The translations under genes and the position numbers were made by a program. Below the pieces are notes generated by a model. It searched no databases, had not been told where the DNA came from, and worked only from the letters and a program-made list of their open reading frames with translations. 64,000 nt of DNA, from the NCBI GenBank assembly GCA_958403395.1, contig CATXXF010000003.1, forward strand, positions 1-64,000, read 5' to 3'. The DNA comes from an uncultured Collinsella sp. Lineage in GTDB: Bacteria > Actinomycetota > Coriobacteriia > Coriobacteriales > Coriobacteriaceae. Below, in pieces: positions 35,768 to 44,902 of the stretch; position 1 is the stretch's first letter, and every line of letters begins with the position of its first letter.

Positions 35768-37369
35768 TCACGCGCCCCCTTTCTGGACGAGCCCATCCAA
35801 GAGCTTCTCCGAAAACAGGTTGCCGCGACCCAGCTGCCCGTCGGGATCGAGCTGGAGCTTGAGCCGCGCCGACTCGACCATGGCCTCGTGACCGTACATC
35901 GCCTCCAAGAAGCCCGCCTTGATCTTGCCGACGCCATGCTCGGCAGAAACGGCACCGCCCATGGCCGTGACCTCAGAAGCCCACTGGGCAAACAGCTCGC
36001 CACCGCGACGGTAGTCCTGCGCATCGCGCGGCAGGATGTTCACATGCAGATGGTTGTTACCGATGTGCCCCCAGGCAGCAGATTCAAGCCCGCTTTCGGC
36101 CAGTGTGCGGCGATAGAGGGCCACGACATCGGCAAGGCGTGCATTGGGCACCGACATGTCCGAACCCAGTTTGGTGATGGTGGGATCCGTGCGGCGACGC
36201 TCGTCGATGAACATGTTGACACTCTCGGGGACCGCATGGCGGAAGAACCGCTGGCACTCGCGATCGACCTCGGTGCGCGCGACCCATGTCGCATCGTCAC
36301 TGCCGCCCGCAAGCTCCAGTACCCACCCCAAGTGATACAGCTCCTCAGTCGCCTGGGCTTCGTCGTCGCAGTCGAGCTCCACGTAGACACAGACCTTGGC
36401 GTCTTTGTCGAGCGCAGGCAGCGAGGCAAACGCCGTCGACTGCTCACGCTGACGACGCAGGATATCCAGGGCGCCAGCATCGAAGTACTCGATGGCAGCC
36501 GCATGGGACAGGACGGGACGCACAGAATCGGTGAAGGACACGGCCTTGTCTTCGCTGTCGAAGAAGCAGCTCACGCCCCAAACGACCGCGGGTGCCACCT
36601 GCAGGGCAATCTCGAGTTCGGTGATGACACCGATTGTGCCACACGCACCGATAAACAGATCGATGGCATCCATATCGTCAGCAACGAAATAGCCCGAAGC
36701 ATTTTTTGTCTTGGGCATGGTATAGCCGGGAAGATCGAGCTCGAGTGTACGGCCCGCTGCCGTCACGAGCGACAGGTGGCGGCCCTGGGCAAAAGCCTCG
36801 CCGCGCCGAAGCTCAAGCAAATCGCCATCAGCCAGCACGACGTGGAGTCCCGTGATATGTGGGCGCATGGGGCCGTAGGCGTAGCTGCGGGCACCGGAGG
36901 CGTTACATGCCGCCATGCCGCCCAGACAGGCAGACGCCTCGGTGGGATCGGTGGGAAAGAACTGCTCGGGAGCCTCTTGGAACTCCTCGTAGGCCTCAAG
37001 CGATGCCTGGTCCCAACCAGCGGTCGGCAGCACCTTCTTGCTCAGCTGCTTGCGCAGCTCCGAGAGCACAACGCCCGGCTCCACGCGCAGCAGAAATTGG
37101 CCTTGTTCATCGCGGCGAAGGCCCAAATAGCGATTCATACGGGAAGTATTGAGGATATGCCCGCCGTGGGGCACGGCACCGGCGGCAAGGCCGGTTCGGG
37201 CGCCCTGAACCGTTACCGGGACACGCTCGGCATGGAGCTTTTCCAAAATGGCACGGACCTCGTCTTCCGTTGTCGGAAACGAGATGCTCGATGCTTCGCC
37301 CGATGCGCGAGATTCATCGCGGCCATACTCTTCGAACTCGTCGGTGAAGGGTTTGATGGTTACAGACAC
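35768..37369 (-). CDS. FAD-linked lactate dehydrogenase (GlcD/LctD type)
   Basis: A 533-residue FAD_binding_4/GlcD-family oxidoreductase. FAD-site segments VTVQGARTGLAAGAVPHGG and ACLGGMAACNASGARSYAYG, C-terminal WGHIGNNHLHVNILP and SAEHGVGKIK are all present. Next to EtfB and a ferredoxin-type EtfA it is best read as the dehydrogenase of an electron-confurcating lactate dehydrogenase complex (LctD). A D-2-hydroxyglutarate or glycolate substrate is possible. First gene of the operon (order LDH-etfB-etfA, different from lctBCD). ATG with a GGTGGAGTT region as weak SD. Confidence 0.88.
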   Translation of the reverse strand: MSVTIKPFTDEFEEYGRDESRASGEASSISFPTTEDEVRAILEKLHAERVPVTVQGARTGLAAGAVPHGGHILNTSRMNRYLGLRRDEQGQFLLRVEPGVVLSELRKQLSKKVLPTAGWDQASLEAYEEFQEAPEQFFPTDPTEASACLGGMAACNASGARSYAYGPMRPHITGLHVVLADGDLLELRRGEAFAQGRHLSLVTAAGRTLELDLPGYTMPKTKNASGYFVADDMDAIDLFIGACGTIGVITELEIALQVAPAVVWGVSCFFDSEDKAVSFTDSVRPVLSHAAAIEYFDAGALDILRRQREQSTAFASLPALDKDAKVCVYVELDCDDEAQATEELYHLGWVLELAGGSDDATWVARTEVDRECQRFFRHAVPESVNMFIDERRRTDPTITKLGSDMSVPNARLADVVALYRRTLAESGLESAAWGHIGNNHLHVNILPRDAQDYRRGGELFAQWASEVTAMGGAVSAEHGVGKIKAGFLEAMYGHEAMVESARLKLQLDPDGQLGRGNLFSEKLLDGLVQKGGA

Positions 37370-37715
37370 GCGAACTCCACCTTTAGCTAACTACAGTGTT
37401 TGCAGGGAGATGTTACCGCATCGTTTCGTCGACGTGTTCGAGACCGTCTCCATAATTGGCGATTTTTACGTTCGTGCAATTCGGCGAGCGGCTGGATTTC
37501 CTCGGCAGACGATGCTTTTAACACATATGGCCCCGCCGTCACTGACCGCGCGATTGCCGCTCGAAAAAAGTTGGAGTATTTTTTGCCGCCTTTTACCTGC
37601 GGAGACGCCAATCCGTCAAGCATTTGGTCAGCAATTGGTCAAGTAACGGCTGATACGGTCGGCATCGACAGCCAAAACCGACAGAAGTTTTGGCCCCAGA
37701 AGCAGGGAGGTTCCC
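37370..37715. promoter_or_regulatory. Divergent promoter region, lactate dehydrogenase and surface cluster
   Basis: No convincing gene lies in these 346 bases; a 78-codon frame on the minus strand (37387-37623) has no supported start or family look. The region is richer in A/T in places. TTGGTCA occurs twice, 11 bases apart (within 37624-37641), one helical turn, and could be a regulator site. Promoters for both directions must lie here. Confidence 0.45.
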
Positions 37716-38012
37716 ATGGCATATTACTGGCCCCAGTACGGCATCGCCATCGAAGTCGACGACGATCCCCATCTCCTGCCTTTCGACGAAGAGGCATTCC
37801 CCGATACGACGGTCTACCACGTTACCACCGATGTGATCTGCGACCCCGAGTCGTTCTCGGCGCTCGCCCACCACATCGCGCATATCCACGACATCGAGCT
37901 CCCTCCCGACTTCGACGAGCTCGTCTACTCGCGCCGTCTGATGCTTCACATGCTCTTTGGAGCGGACCCGTCCACCTTTGCGCGCATCTATACCGCCAAG
38001 GATGCCGCATGA
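37716..38012 (+). CDS. Small protein of unknown function, first in secreted-protein cluster
   Basis: A 98-residue soluble, acidic protein without signal peptide. It begins MAYYWPQYGIAIEVDDDPH and has a predicted strand with Glu and Asp (IEVDD) followed by a helical second half. The YWPxYxxAIEVD pattern recalls the core strand of restriction-endonuclease-like (DUF559/Vsr-type) proteins, but the piece is too short to say more. SD AGGGAGG ahead of ATG. Its stop overlaps the next start (ATGA), so it is translationally coupled to the membrane protein that follows. Confidence 0.6.
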   Translation: MAYYWPQYGIAIEVDDDPHLLPFDEEAFPDTTVYHVTTDVICDPESFSALAHHIAHIHDIELPPDFDELVYSRRLMLHMLFGADPSTFARIYTAKDAA

Positions 38013-38518
38013 GCGCGAAGAAGCCACCCCACTTTGCAGGCCTGGGTCGTCGCAAGAAGCTCATCGTTGCCTGCTTGGCCATCGTCTGTGCCCTTGTCGC
38101 CGTAGGACTATACGTTTGGCAGTCGCAGCCCGTACCCGAGGCGGGCGCTTCGGTTACGACGGCCGAGGGCAAAACGCGCCAGGAAATCCAAGATGAGCTC
38201 GACGCCATCGTCCGCGACAACATGATGACGATTTCGGTCGCGCCGGTCGCTCAGCTGCAGGAGGACGGCAAACTGCGCGTCAACGTGCAAAACGTCCAAG
38301 ACAATAAATTTCCCCAGCGATTCCGCGTCATCCAAAACGACGAGACCATGTACGAATCCGGTGTGGTCGAGACCGGCAAGACAATCGAGACGTGCCCCGC
38401 CGGCGACATCAAAGAAGGCGAGGCGTACATCGAGATCCAGGCACTCGATGCAAAGACCCTCGACAGCCACGGCAATCCGACACGTGTCAAGGTACGGGTT
38501 GAGCAAACCGAGAACTAG
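38009..38518 (+). CDS. Membrane-anchored extracellular beta-type protein, unknown function
   Basis: A 169-residue protein with a basic N-terminus (GLGRRKK), one membrane helix (about 21-40) and an outside domain of about 130 residues. That domain contains EIQDELDAIVRDNMM and a beta-rich segment with RVNVQNVQDN, VIQNDETMYESGVV and GEAYIEIQALD. It resembles small anchored proteins common in Firmicutes secretion clusters, whose cores carry an IENxPxN and a YxSGxIxPG motif; function of that family is unknown to me. ATG overlaps the previous stop. Confidence 0.65.
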   Translation: MSAKKPPHFAGLGRRKKLIVACLAIVCALVAVGLYVWQSQPVPEAGASVTTAEGKTRQEIQDELDAIVRDNMMTISVAPVAQLQEDGKLRVNVQNVQDNKFPQRFRVIQNDETMYESGVVETGKTIETCPAGDIKEGEAYIEIQALDAKTLDSHGNPTRVKVRVEQTEN

Positions 38519-38607
38519 CCTTCCGGCCGACACGGCACCGCATGCAATTCACCAGCATTCGTCCAATCATCGCGGGGACGGCCCGCGGCGAATAGAAAGG
38601 AACGACC

Positions 38608-39207
38608 ATGGACATCACCAGGAACATGAACGGAGTCAGAGCGCTCGTCGTGGGCACAGGGCTCGCGCTCGCGCTCGCAATGGGCGCCGCCCCGACGCCA
38701 GCTATGGCAGCCGGGCGCGTTGGAACCACGAAGGTAATGGTCAGGACCGAGATCGACAACGTTGAGTTCAAAGTTCCGACGGTTATTCCCTTCGTCGCCA
38801 AGGCCGACGGCACGCTTCAGGGCCCCTCAGAAGACGCGACCACCATCGGCAATCATTCGGCCTACGGCATCCATGTCACCAACATGAAGATCGACGCCAT
38901 GAACACCTGGACCATTGCCGCCGACGCCAAGGCCGGAACCGCGCAGAACTCCATCGACTTTAAGGTCGGCCCCGACGGCGCGCTCCAGAACGCCAGCGCC
39001 GCCGCGCAAGGGACGGGCCTCGATCTTTCCAAGAATGCAGCCTTCGACATGGGCTACCAGGGCATTGCCGGCGGCACGGACAAAATCAAGCTCAAGACAA
39101 GCGGAAACGTCGCCCGCGTCACGCGCGACATCTTCCGCGTAACCGGCGAAGGCGATCAGGTTGCGACGATCACCTGGACGGTCGAGCCCGGTGCGCACAC
39201 GGCATAA
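38608..39207 (+). CDS. Secreted protein of unknown function
   Basis: A 199-residue protein with a classical signal peptide (hydrophobic 11-28, cleavage near AMAA, residue 34). The mature part is about 165 residues, polar, likely all-beta, with segments TVIPFVAKADGTLQGPS, NHSAYGIHVTNMKID and GEGDQVATITWTVEPG. The last strand (ATITWTVEP) and IPFVAKADGTL look like those of TasA/camelysin- or pilin-like matrix proteins found in Actinobacteria, an inference from pattern only. No anchor motif, so it is released or held by partners. SD AAAGGAA. Confidence 0.65.
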   Translation: MDITRNMNGVRALVVGTGLALALAMGAAPTPAMAAGRVGTTKVMVRTEIDNVEFKVPTVIPFVAKADGTLQGPSEDATTIGNHSAYGIHVTNMKIDAMNTWTIAADAKAGTAQNSIDFKVGPDGALQNASAAAQGTGLDLSKNAAFDMGYQGIAGGTDKIKLKTSGNVARVTRDIFRVTGEGDQVATITWTVEPGAHTA

Positions 39208-39472
39208 GGCCGTCGCCCTGGCCGCCGCCGTCAGCATCCTAGCGTTTGGGCCAGCCATGGCCTTTGCCCAGCAAGAACAGGCGCAGGCCGCCACGCAAGT
39301 GACGGTCGACCTCTTGGAGCTCGACCGCGGCGACCGCGAGGAACCGTTGGCGCAGACAGGCGACAGACGATGGCTCTTGGCAGCAGGCGCCACAGCAGCA
39401 GGCGCGGGAACCGCCGGCCTCGGTCTGCACATCAAACGCAGCCAGAAACAAAACACGGACAGGCCGCACTAA
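39191..39472 (+). CDS. Small sortase-anchored surface protein (LAQTGD)
   Basis: A 93-residue protein, mostly targeting signals: signal peptide (to about AFA, residue 26), a short polar middle of about 25 residues (VTVDLLELDRGDRE), the sortase-type motif LAQTGD at 53-58, a hydrophobic stretch and a basic tail (HIKRSQKQ). LAQTGD/LPQTGD variants are used by Coriobacteria sortases. GTG 39191 overlaps the previous gene by 17 bases; the frame is open from 39161, so the start is uncertain. With so little mature protein it may act as a wall anchor or base for the neighbours. Confidence 0.65.
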   Translation: MRTRHKAVALAAAVSILAFGPAMAFAQQEQAQAATQVTVDLLELDRGDREEPLAQTGDRRWLLAAGATAAGAGTAGLGLHIKRSQKQNTDRPH

Positions 39473-39490
39473 ATTAGCTAAGGAGACCCC

Positions 39491-40921
39491 ATGGCATCGA
39501 AGAACCTTTTGCCCGTCGTCGCACTCTGCGGCGCGCTCGCAACCGGAACGCCTGTCGCCGCTTGGGCGACTCCCGTCATGGCAGACTCCTTACCAGTAGC
39601 CCTAAGTTCCGCACCAAATCCGTCGAGCGCCATTGCGTGCGAGCGTTTTTCGATCGCACAGGCCGTGATCTCAACCTCGGGATGCCTTCGTCGTAATACG
39701 GACGGCTCGATAGTCGTGGATATCAATCGTTCGAACAAGGCAAACGGCTCCCAGGCGGGGTGCGCCGTCTGCACGTGGCGCTCGGTTGTGCTCGATGCGG
39801 ATGGCGATCCATGCAATTTAGAGCTGCGCATCGACATCGCTTCGGTCGATGACTCGGCGAACGGAGCGAAGGTCGCCTTCGACGGTGCGTTTTTCGAGAA
39901 AGGAGGCGGTATATGTCTGGGCTGCGCCGCCGCGAATGCAGACGATGCGCAGCCCACCCTCTCATTCACGGCATCGTTGCGGCTGACCAAAGCCGGTACC
40001 GATGTTATCGCGGCGGGAGAAGCGTCCCTGCTGTTCTACGCCGTCAGCACCAAAGACACAGACGCTCATTTCGAGAAGCCAGCCGGATCACTCAGCCTTA
40101 CACGAGGGATAGAGGCAGGCCCTATTGAAATCGATGCCCACGCGCAAAGCAGGCAACGCATTCTTGCCGACCCGGCGCTTCTCGAAATGGAGTGGAACGG
40201 ATCCGGAGCCATCGGAATTCTCCCCTCCGCGTTTGACGCCAAGACGCTCCCCCCAAACGACGAACCCATCAACGCAACCATACAAGAAGAGAGCGCGGAC
40301 AAAGAAGCAGGTGCGGGCGACACGCCGTCGCCGACAAACAGCGTCCCAGCTTCTCTCGAAGCGCCGAATGAGCCCGCTGCCGATCCAAACGATCCCGAGC
40401 TCGCGGACAGTCTGGGGCTTGCTGATCCTCAAGAGATCGATGAAGGTAACTGCTGCGTGCTTGCCGCGCTCGACCACACAGAGGTCATCGACGCTGTGAA
40501 CATCGAAGTTGCCGCCGCCAATCAGCCCGTCCGCAAGTCGGCTATCATCGCATTTCCTGAATCCATCGAAGTCGTCTTTTTGCCATCGGGCGAGGTCGTG
40601 GCCCCAACACTGCTCACCTTGTTGGGCGCCAAGAATACTCGAAACGAAATTAAAAAGGTCACAGTTGTCGACCCTGCAACCACCGCCAAGCTGCGTCTAT
40701 ACGCCGTTGCTCCAGACGGAGGCAAGACCTTGGAATTCGATGGCGACACACTCCTGGCCTGGCGACGCCTGGACATTATGCAAGACGTCTCGTATCAGAT
40801 CGAACTCGAAGGGTTTGATCGTGCCCGCGATGCCAATATCATCGCCGCGGCTATTGAATCCCCACAGCGGCTTATGACACTGCGCTTTGAATACTATCCC
40901 TATGTCCCGACAACCACCTGA
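39491..40921 (+). CDS. Large secreted protein of unknown function
   Basis: A 476-residue protein with a signal peptide (hydrophobic 6-24, cleavage near AWA/VMA). An N-terminal domain (about 35-215) has three Cys pairs or clusters (CAVC, CLGC and an earlier lone Cys), suggesting disulfides; then a Pro/Glu/Ala-rich linker (about 255-325); then a C-terminal domain (about 330-476) ending in RFEYYPYVPTTT. No LPXTG or membrane anchor. SD AAGGAG. Last of the five-gene cluster. No family recognised. Confidence 0.65.
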   Translation: MASKNLLPVVALCGALATGTPVAAWATPVMADSLPVALSSAPNPSSAIACERFSIAQAVISTSGCLRRNTDGSIVVDINRSNKANGSQAGCAVCTWRSVVLDADGDPCNLELRIDIASVDDSANGAKVAFDGAFFEKGGGICLGCAAANADDAQPTLSFTASLRLTKAGTDVIAAGEASLLFYAVSTKDTDAHFEKPAGSLSLTRGIEAGPIEIDAHAQSRQRILADPALLEMEWNGSGAIGILPSAFDAKTLPPNDEPINATIQEESADKEAGAGDTPSPTNSVPASLEAPNEPAADPNDPELADSLGLADPQEIDEGNCCVLAALDHTEVIDAVNIEVAAANQPVRKSAIIAFPESIEVVFLPSGEVVAPTLLTLLGAKNTRNEIKKVTVVDPATTAKLRLYAVAPDGGKTLEFDGDTLLAWRRLDIMQDVSYQIELEGFDRARDANIIAAAIESPQRLMTLRFEYYPYVPTTT

Positions 40922-41039
40922 GGCTTAAATGCCGCGCATCATTCCTAATACCACTTATATAACGTATTAGATGAGTCGCGATGTACCTCGCATTTCGTTC
41001 TGCTACGATTGCCACGTTGGCATCAATACAGGAGGGCTC

Positions 41040-41756
41040 ATGCCGGGCTTGGGAACAATCATCAACGTTGTGCTTTTAGTTGCGGGCGGTCTTTTGGGAT
41101 TAGCGGGCGGCCGCTTCATTACACCGCGCATCCAAGACACGCTCATGAAAGCATCGGGGCTGTGCGTCCTGTTTATCGGCCTTGGCGGCACCATGCAAAA
41201 GATGCTCCTTATCGATGGGAAGGCGCTAGCGACCACCGGCACCACCATGCTCATCGTCTCGTTCGCCCTCGGCTCGCTCATCGGCGAGGCCATCAACTTG
41301 GAGGCCGCCATCGAGAACCTTGGCGAATGGCTCAAGCGCAAAACCGGCAGCGAGGGCGATAACGAGTTCACCAACGCTTTTGTCTCGACTTCACTCACCG
41401 TGTGTATCGGCGCCATGGCCATTGTGGGATCGATCCAGGACGGTCTGCTCGGTGACTGGTCAACGCTTGCCCTGAAAGGCGCATTGGACTGCATCATCGT
41501 CTGCACCATGACGGCGTCGCTTGGCCGCGGCTGCATTTTCTCCGCCCTGCCCGTCGCCGTGTTCCAGGGGACGATCACGCTGTTTGCCGGCGCACTCTCC
41601 CCCATCATGACTACGGCAGCCCTCGACAGCCTTTCGCTCGTAGGCTCCATGCTCATCTTCTGCGTCGGCGTCAACCTCATCCGTCCTCAGACCTTCCGCA
41701 CGGCCAATATGCTCCCCTCCGTCGTCATCGCCGTCATCTACGCCCTCCTGTTCTAA
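41040..41756 (+). CDS. DUF554 family membrane protein
   Basis: A 238-residue integral membrane protein with about seven hydrophobic helices. It matches DUF554: GTIINVVLLVAGGLLGL at the start, GLCVLFIGLGGTMQ, GSLIGEAINLE, and AMAIVGSIQDGLLGD in the middle. Function is not established. ATG 41040 has AGGAGG six bases upstream; the open frame begins earlier at 40971 without an SD. The AT-rich 118-base spacer upstream is a likely promoter region. Confidence 0.88.
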   Translation: MPGLGTIINVVLLVAGGLLGLAGGRFITPRIQDTLMKASGLCVLFIGLGGTMQKMLLIDGKALATTGTTMLIVSFALGSLIGEAINLEAAIENLGEWLKRKTGSEGDNEFTNAFVSTSLTVCIGAMAIVGSIQDGLLGDWSTLALKGALDCIIVCTMTASLGRGCIFSALPVAVFQGTITLFAGALSPIMTTAALDSLSLVGSMLIFCVGVNLIRPQTFRTANMLPSVVIAVIYALLF

Positions 41757-41778
41757 ATCTATCTACGCAGCAGTATCT

Positions 41779-41807
41779 CGAACACCTGTTTGATGCTGTG
41801 CTATGAT
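41779..41807 (+). promoter_or_regulatory. Candidate promoter of the TerB/BrxD/BrxHI-like operon
   Basis: CGAACA (41779-41784), 17 bases, then TATGAT (41802-41807) fit a sigma-A type promoter with a good -10 and a fair -35. The operon start codon is 38 bases beyond the -10. Confidence 0.4.
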
Positions 41808-41844
41808 ATGAGGTCACCGAAGCTGCGTTAGGAGAGGAGAAGCG

Positions 41845-43605
41845 GTGGCCGACCAGGACATCAAGATGCTCATCGAGCGCATTATGGCCGAGGCCCGGAC
41901 CCATCAGTCCGCCCGCTTCTCAAACGAAATCTACGCAGACGAGCTGATTCTCAAAACCGGCCGACAGATGCAGAATTTCCTCCCCGACCAATACCGCAAG
42001 ATGCGCGAGATATCGCGCTGGCAGGATGACCCCAAGGGCGGCGCGGGCCGCTGGCTATCGGAGGCCGAGCTTTTCTACCGCCAGGGCTTGCTGATGGCCG
42101 ACTTTGAGGACGACTGTCCCTACAACGGCACCTTTAAGTCGTACTTTCCCACCTACAATGCCATGAGCGACCGGCAGTTGCGCGGCTACTTTACCTGGCG
42201 TGCCCAAGTGCGCCGCGGAACCGTCGAGGAAATGTCTACATCCTTTGCCTTTCTGTATCTCTATGAGCTGATTTGCGGCATTGGCATAGATGATCCGCTC
42301 GAAGGTTTTAACAAGATCAAGGCCTTTTGGGATGTCTATCGCGCCTTCGAGCCCGGCATCGACCGGTTTGCGCGCGTGTGGCTGCAGGATTACGCCGTTT
42401 TCCACGGACTCGACCCCAAGCTACTTCGCGACTCTAAAACCGTCATGTTCGATAACGCCCTTATCGAGCTGCGGCGCGCGGCACGAGACCTTGTACCAGC
42501 ACCGGCACCGTCCGGCCAGACCCCTAAGCGTCGCAAAACCTCCGAGCCCACGCTCCCCCTTCCGCCCGATGAGGTGCGCGAGGAGCGACTCATGGCCGCC
42601 ATCAACGCCCTCTCCACATACAACCTAAGTAACTCGCGGCTCGACCGCAGCCACCACCGCGATCTGCGCCACGTGGCGTGCGCCGTGTATGTCCGTATGG
42701 CGCGCTACTATGACACGCACCGAAAGACCGACATCGTGGCGAGCTTATTTGGGGAGGAGACGGCCATGCCCTACACCATGTTTGCCTCGGCCGTATTCTT
42801 TGCGCCCGAGCGCCACGAGGACTGCGAATATCGCCTGGACCCCATTCACATCTACCGCTGCCAAAACGGCTTTTGGGAATGCATGCGAATTCACGGCAGC
42901 AGGCAAAAAAGCAGCAAGCTTGGTGAGATGATGCGCGCCTGCGACCAACGCCTACGCCTGGCCCTAGACCCCACCCACCCCCTGAAGGAGGAGAAGGTCC
43001 CCAAATATCTGGCCAAGATCATCGATGACGAGATCATGGCATGGCTTTCGTGGGACGCCGCACACCAGCCCATCAAGATCGATATCGATTTGAGCCAGCT
43101 GGGGCACATTCGGAGCGCCGCCGCGCAAACGCGCGAAGCGCTTTTGATCGATGAAGAGCGCGAGGGCGGCACACCTGTGGAAGCCGAGGCAGCGGACTCA
43201 GGGCAACCGGAAGCCGAGCCCGTAGCCGACGCGATTGTCGAGGCGGTCGCGGCACCCATTCGGCAGGACGATACCGACGAGCCAACCATATCCACCGAAC
43301 AGTTTGGTGTCGTGGCACCGCTTCTCGCGCCGACGCCCCCGCTCGCAGCGGCTGCGCCCACTGACGCCGCGAGCGAACTCGCGCCCGCCGCAACCGCGTA
43401 TCTGCGCGCACTGCTCGAGCAGAACGCAGCGCAAGCGACATCGGCAGTGGCGCACTCGGGACAGAGCGAGGACATGCTCGTCGATAGCATCAACGAGGCG
43501 CTCTTTGACCTGGTGGGTGACACCGTAATTGAATTTGGCGCGGCAGGACCGCAAATTATCGAGGACTACGAAGCAGACGTGAGAGGATACCTAGACTATG
43601 AGTGA
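41845..43605 (+). CDS. TerB_N/TerB_C domain protein, first gene of defence-like operon
   Basis: A 586-residue soluble protein. Residues 1-210 match TerB_N (LSEAELFYRQGLLMADFEDD, MSDRQLRGYFTWRAQVRRG, TSFAFLYLYELICGIG). The last part matches TerB_C: IKIDIDLSQLGHIRSAAAQTRE (cited as DIDLSQLGHIRSAAAQTREA) and, at the end, ALFDLVGDTVIEF. The classic TerB core is not evident; a Pro/Ala-rich linker lies at about 465-525. TerB-type proteins occur in stress and defence loci and are thought to be scaffolds or sensors. GTG start with GGAGAGGAG. It overlaps the next gene by eight bases, so expression is coupled to the BREX-type ATPase and helicase. Confidence 0.85.
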   Translation: MADQDIKMLIERIMAEARTHQSARFSNEIYADELILKTGRQMQNFLPDQYRKMREISRWQDDPKGGAGRWLSEAELFYRQGLLMADFEDDCPYNGTFKSYFPTYNAMSDRQLRGYFTWRAQVRRGTVEEMSTSFAFLYLYELICGIGIDDPLEGFNKIKAFWDVYRAFEPGIDRFARVWLQDYAVFHGLDPKLLRDSKTVMFDNALIELRRAARDLVPAPAPSGQTPKRRKTSEPTLPLPPDEVREERLMAAINALSTYNLSNSRLDRSHHRDLRHVACAVYVRMARYYDTHRKTDIVASLFGEETAMPYTMFASAVFFAPERHEDCEYRLDPIHIYRCQNGFWECMRIHGSRQKSSKLGEMMRACDQRLRLALDPTHPLKEEKVPKYLAKIIDDEIMAWLSWDAAHQPIKIDIDLSQLGHIRSAAAQTREALLIDEEREGGTPVEAEAADSGQPEAEPVADAIVEAVAAPIRQDDTDEPTISTEQFGVVAPLLAPTPPLAAAAPTDAASELAPAATAYLRALLEQNAAQATSAVAHSGQSEDMLVDSINEALFDLVGDTVIEFGAAGPQIIEDYEADVRGYLDYE

Positions 43606-44902
43606 TACCGCATCCGCAGCACCCCGCGTGCCCAAGCGCGTCGCCGCCGTCATTCTCAACTCGCTCAAGGGCGGCGTGGTCCCGCGCATCGGCCTTCCCT
43701 ATATCACCGTGGGACGCGAGGTCGAGATTCGCGCCCTGCTCACCGATTTGAGTCTCATCGCCGACGGCGGCGCAAGCTTCCGCTTTCTGGTCGGTCGCTA
43801 CGGCGCCGGCAAGAGCTTTTTGCTCCAAACCATCCGAACGCATGCCATGGGCGAGGGATTCGTCGTCGCCGATGCAGACTTATCCCCCGAGCGCCGTCTG
43901 CAGGGCGGGCAGGGGCAGGGCCTTGCCACCTACCGCGAGCTCATACGCAATATATCGACCAAGACGCGCCCCGAGGGCGGTGCACTCAACCTAATTCTGG
44001 ATCGCTGGGTTGCCTCGTGTGCCGACGTCGACGAGTCGGTCGTCAATGCCCAACTGGCCCCGCTCGAGGAGATGGTCCACGGCTTCGACTTCACCCGCAT
44101 GCTTCGCCGCTATCGCACGGCCGTATCCGAGGGCGACGAGGAAGCCATGAGCCGCGTGACCAAATGGATCCGCGGCGAATACCGTACCAAGAGCGAGGCT
44201 CGCGCCGAGCTGGGCTCCTCGACCATCATCAGCGATGACGACTGGTACGACTACGTTAAGCTCATTGCACGCTTTTTGGTCTGCAGCGGATACAAGGGCA
44301 TGCTGGTGCTCATCGACGAGCTCGTGAATCTGTACAAGATTCCCAACGCGATCACGCGCCAATACAACTACGAGAAGATCCTGACTATGTACAACGACAC
44401 GCTCCAGGGCAAGGCGCAGTACCTGGGCATGATCATGGGCGGCACTCCAACCTCTATCGAAGACCGCCGCCGAGGCGTGTTCTCCTACGAGGCCCTGCGC
44501 AGCCGACTCGCTCAGGGCCGCTTTGCGCGCGAGGACCTTAAGGACATGCTCGCGCCCATCATCCGCCTGCAGCCACTCACCTATGAGGAGTTGCTGGTGC
44601 TGATCGAAAAACTCATGCAAATTCACGCCGGCTACTTTGGCTGGACGCCCACGCTTACCGAGAACGACTTGGTGGACTTCCTCAAGATCGAGTTCGGTCG
44701 TGTGGGAGCCGACACGCATCTGACGCCGCGTGAAGTCATTCGTGACTTTATCGAACTGCTCGATATCCTGTGTCAGAACCCCGATGCAAATGTGGCGGAG
44801 CTGCTGCAAAGCGTTGGTGGCGACGCGCTGGCGCCGGCAGCCGCAACAGGCGACACCGGCACCGCAGACGGCGACCGTAACTTCGCCGAATTCACCATCT
44901 AG
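43598..44902 (+). CDS. BREX-type ATP-binding protein (DUF2791, BrxD-like)
   Basis: A 434-residue P-loop ATPase of the DUF2791/BrxC-BrxD family. Walker A VGRYGAGKSF is at about 65-74, Walker B GMLVLIDELVNL at about 233-244, and RLQPLTYEELLVLIEKL follows the ATPase core. N-terminal SLKGGVVPRIGLPYITVGRE is typical of the family. In type 2 BREX systems BrxD lies next to the Lhr-like helicase BrxHI, as here, but PglX, PglY, PglZ and PglW are absent from this window. It likely forms a multimeric ATPase acting on nucleic acid with the helicase and TerB-type partner. Confidence 0.85.
   Translation: MSDTASAAPRVPKRVAAVILNSLKGGVVPRIGLPYITVGREVEIRALLTDLSLIADGGASFRFLVGRYGAGKSFLLQTIRTHAMGEGFVVADADLSPERRLQGGQGQGLATYRELIRNISTKTRPEGGALNLILDRWVASCADVDESVVNAQLAPLEEMVHGFDFTRMLRRYRTAVSEGDEEAMSRVTKWIRGEYRTKSEARAELGSSTIISDDDWYDYVKLIARFLVCSGYKGMLVLIDELVNLYKIPNAITRQYNYEKILTMYNDTLQGKAQYLGMIMGGTPTSIEDRRRGVFSYEALRSRLAQGRFAREDLKDMLAPIIRLQPLTYEELLVLIEKLMQIHAGYFGWTPTLTENDLVDFLKIEFGRVGADTHLTPREVIRDFIELLDILCQNPDANVAELLQSVGGDALAPAAATGDTGTADGDRNFAEFTI

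Noticed and set aside
37387..37623. A 78-codon minus-strand frame in the lactate dehydrogenase promoter region
   Set aside because: No SD, no recognisable sequence, and it fills a region needed for two divergent promoters.
37400..38008. Long N-terminal extension of the 169-residue membrane protein
   Set aside because: It overlaps the better-supported 98-residue gene and reads through a promoter-like region; ATG 38009 overlaps that gene's stop as expected for coupling.
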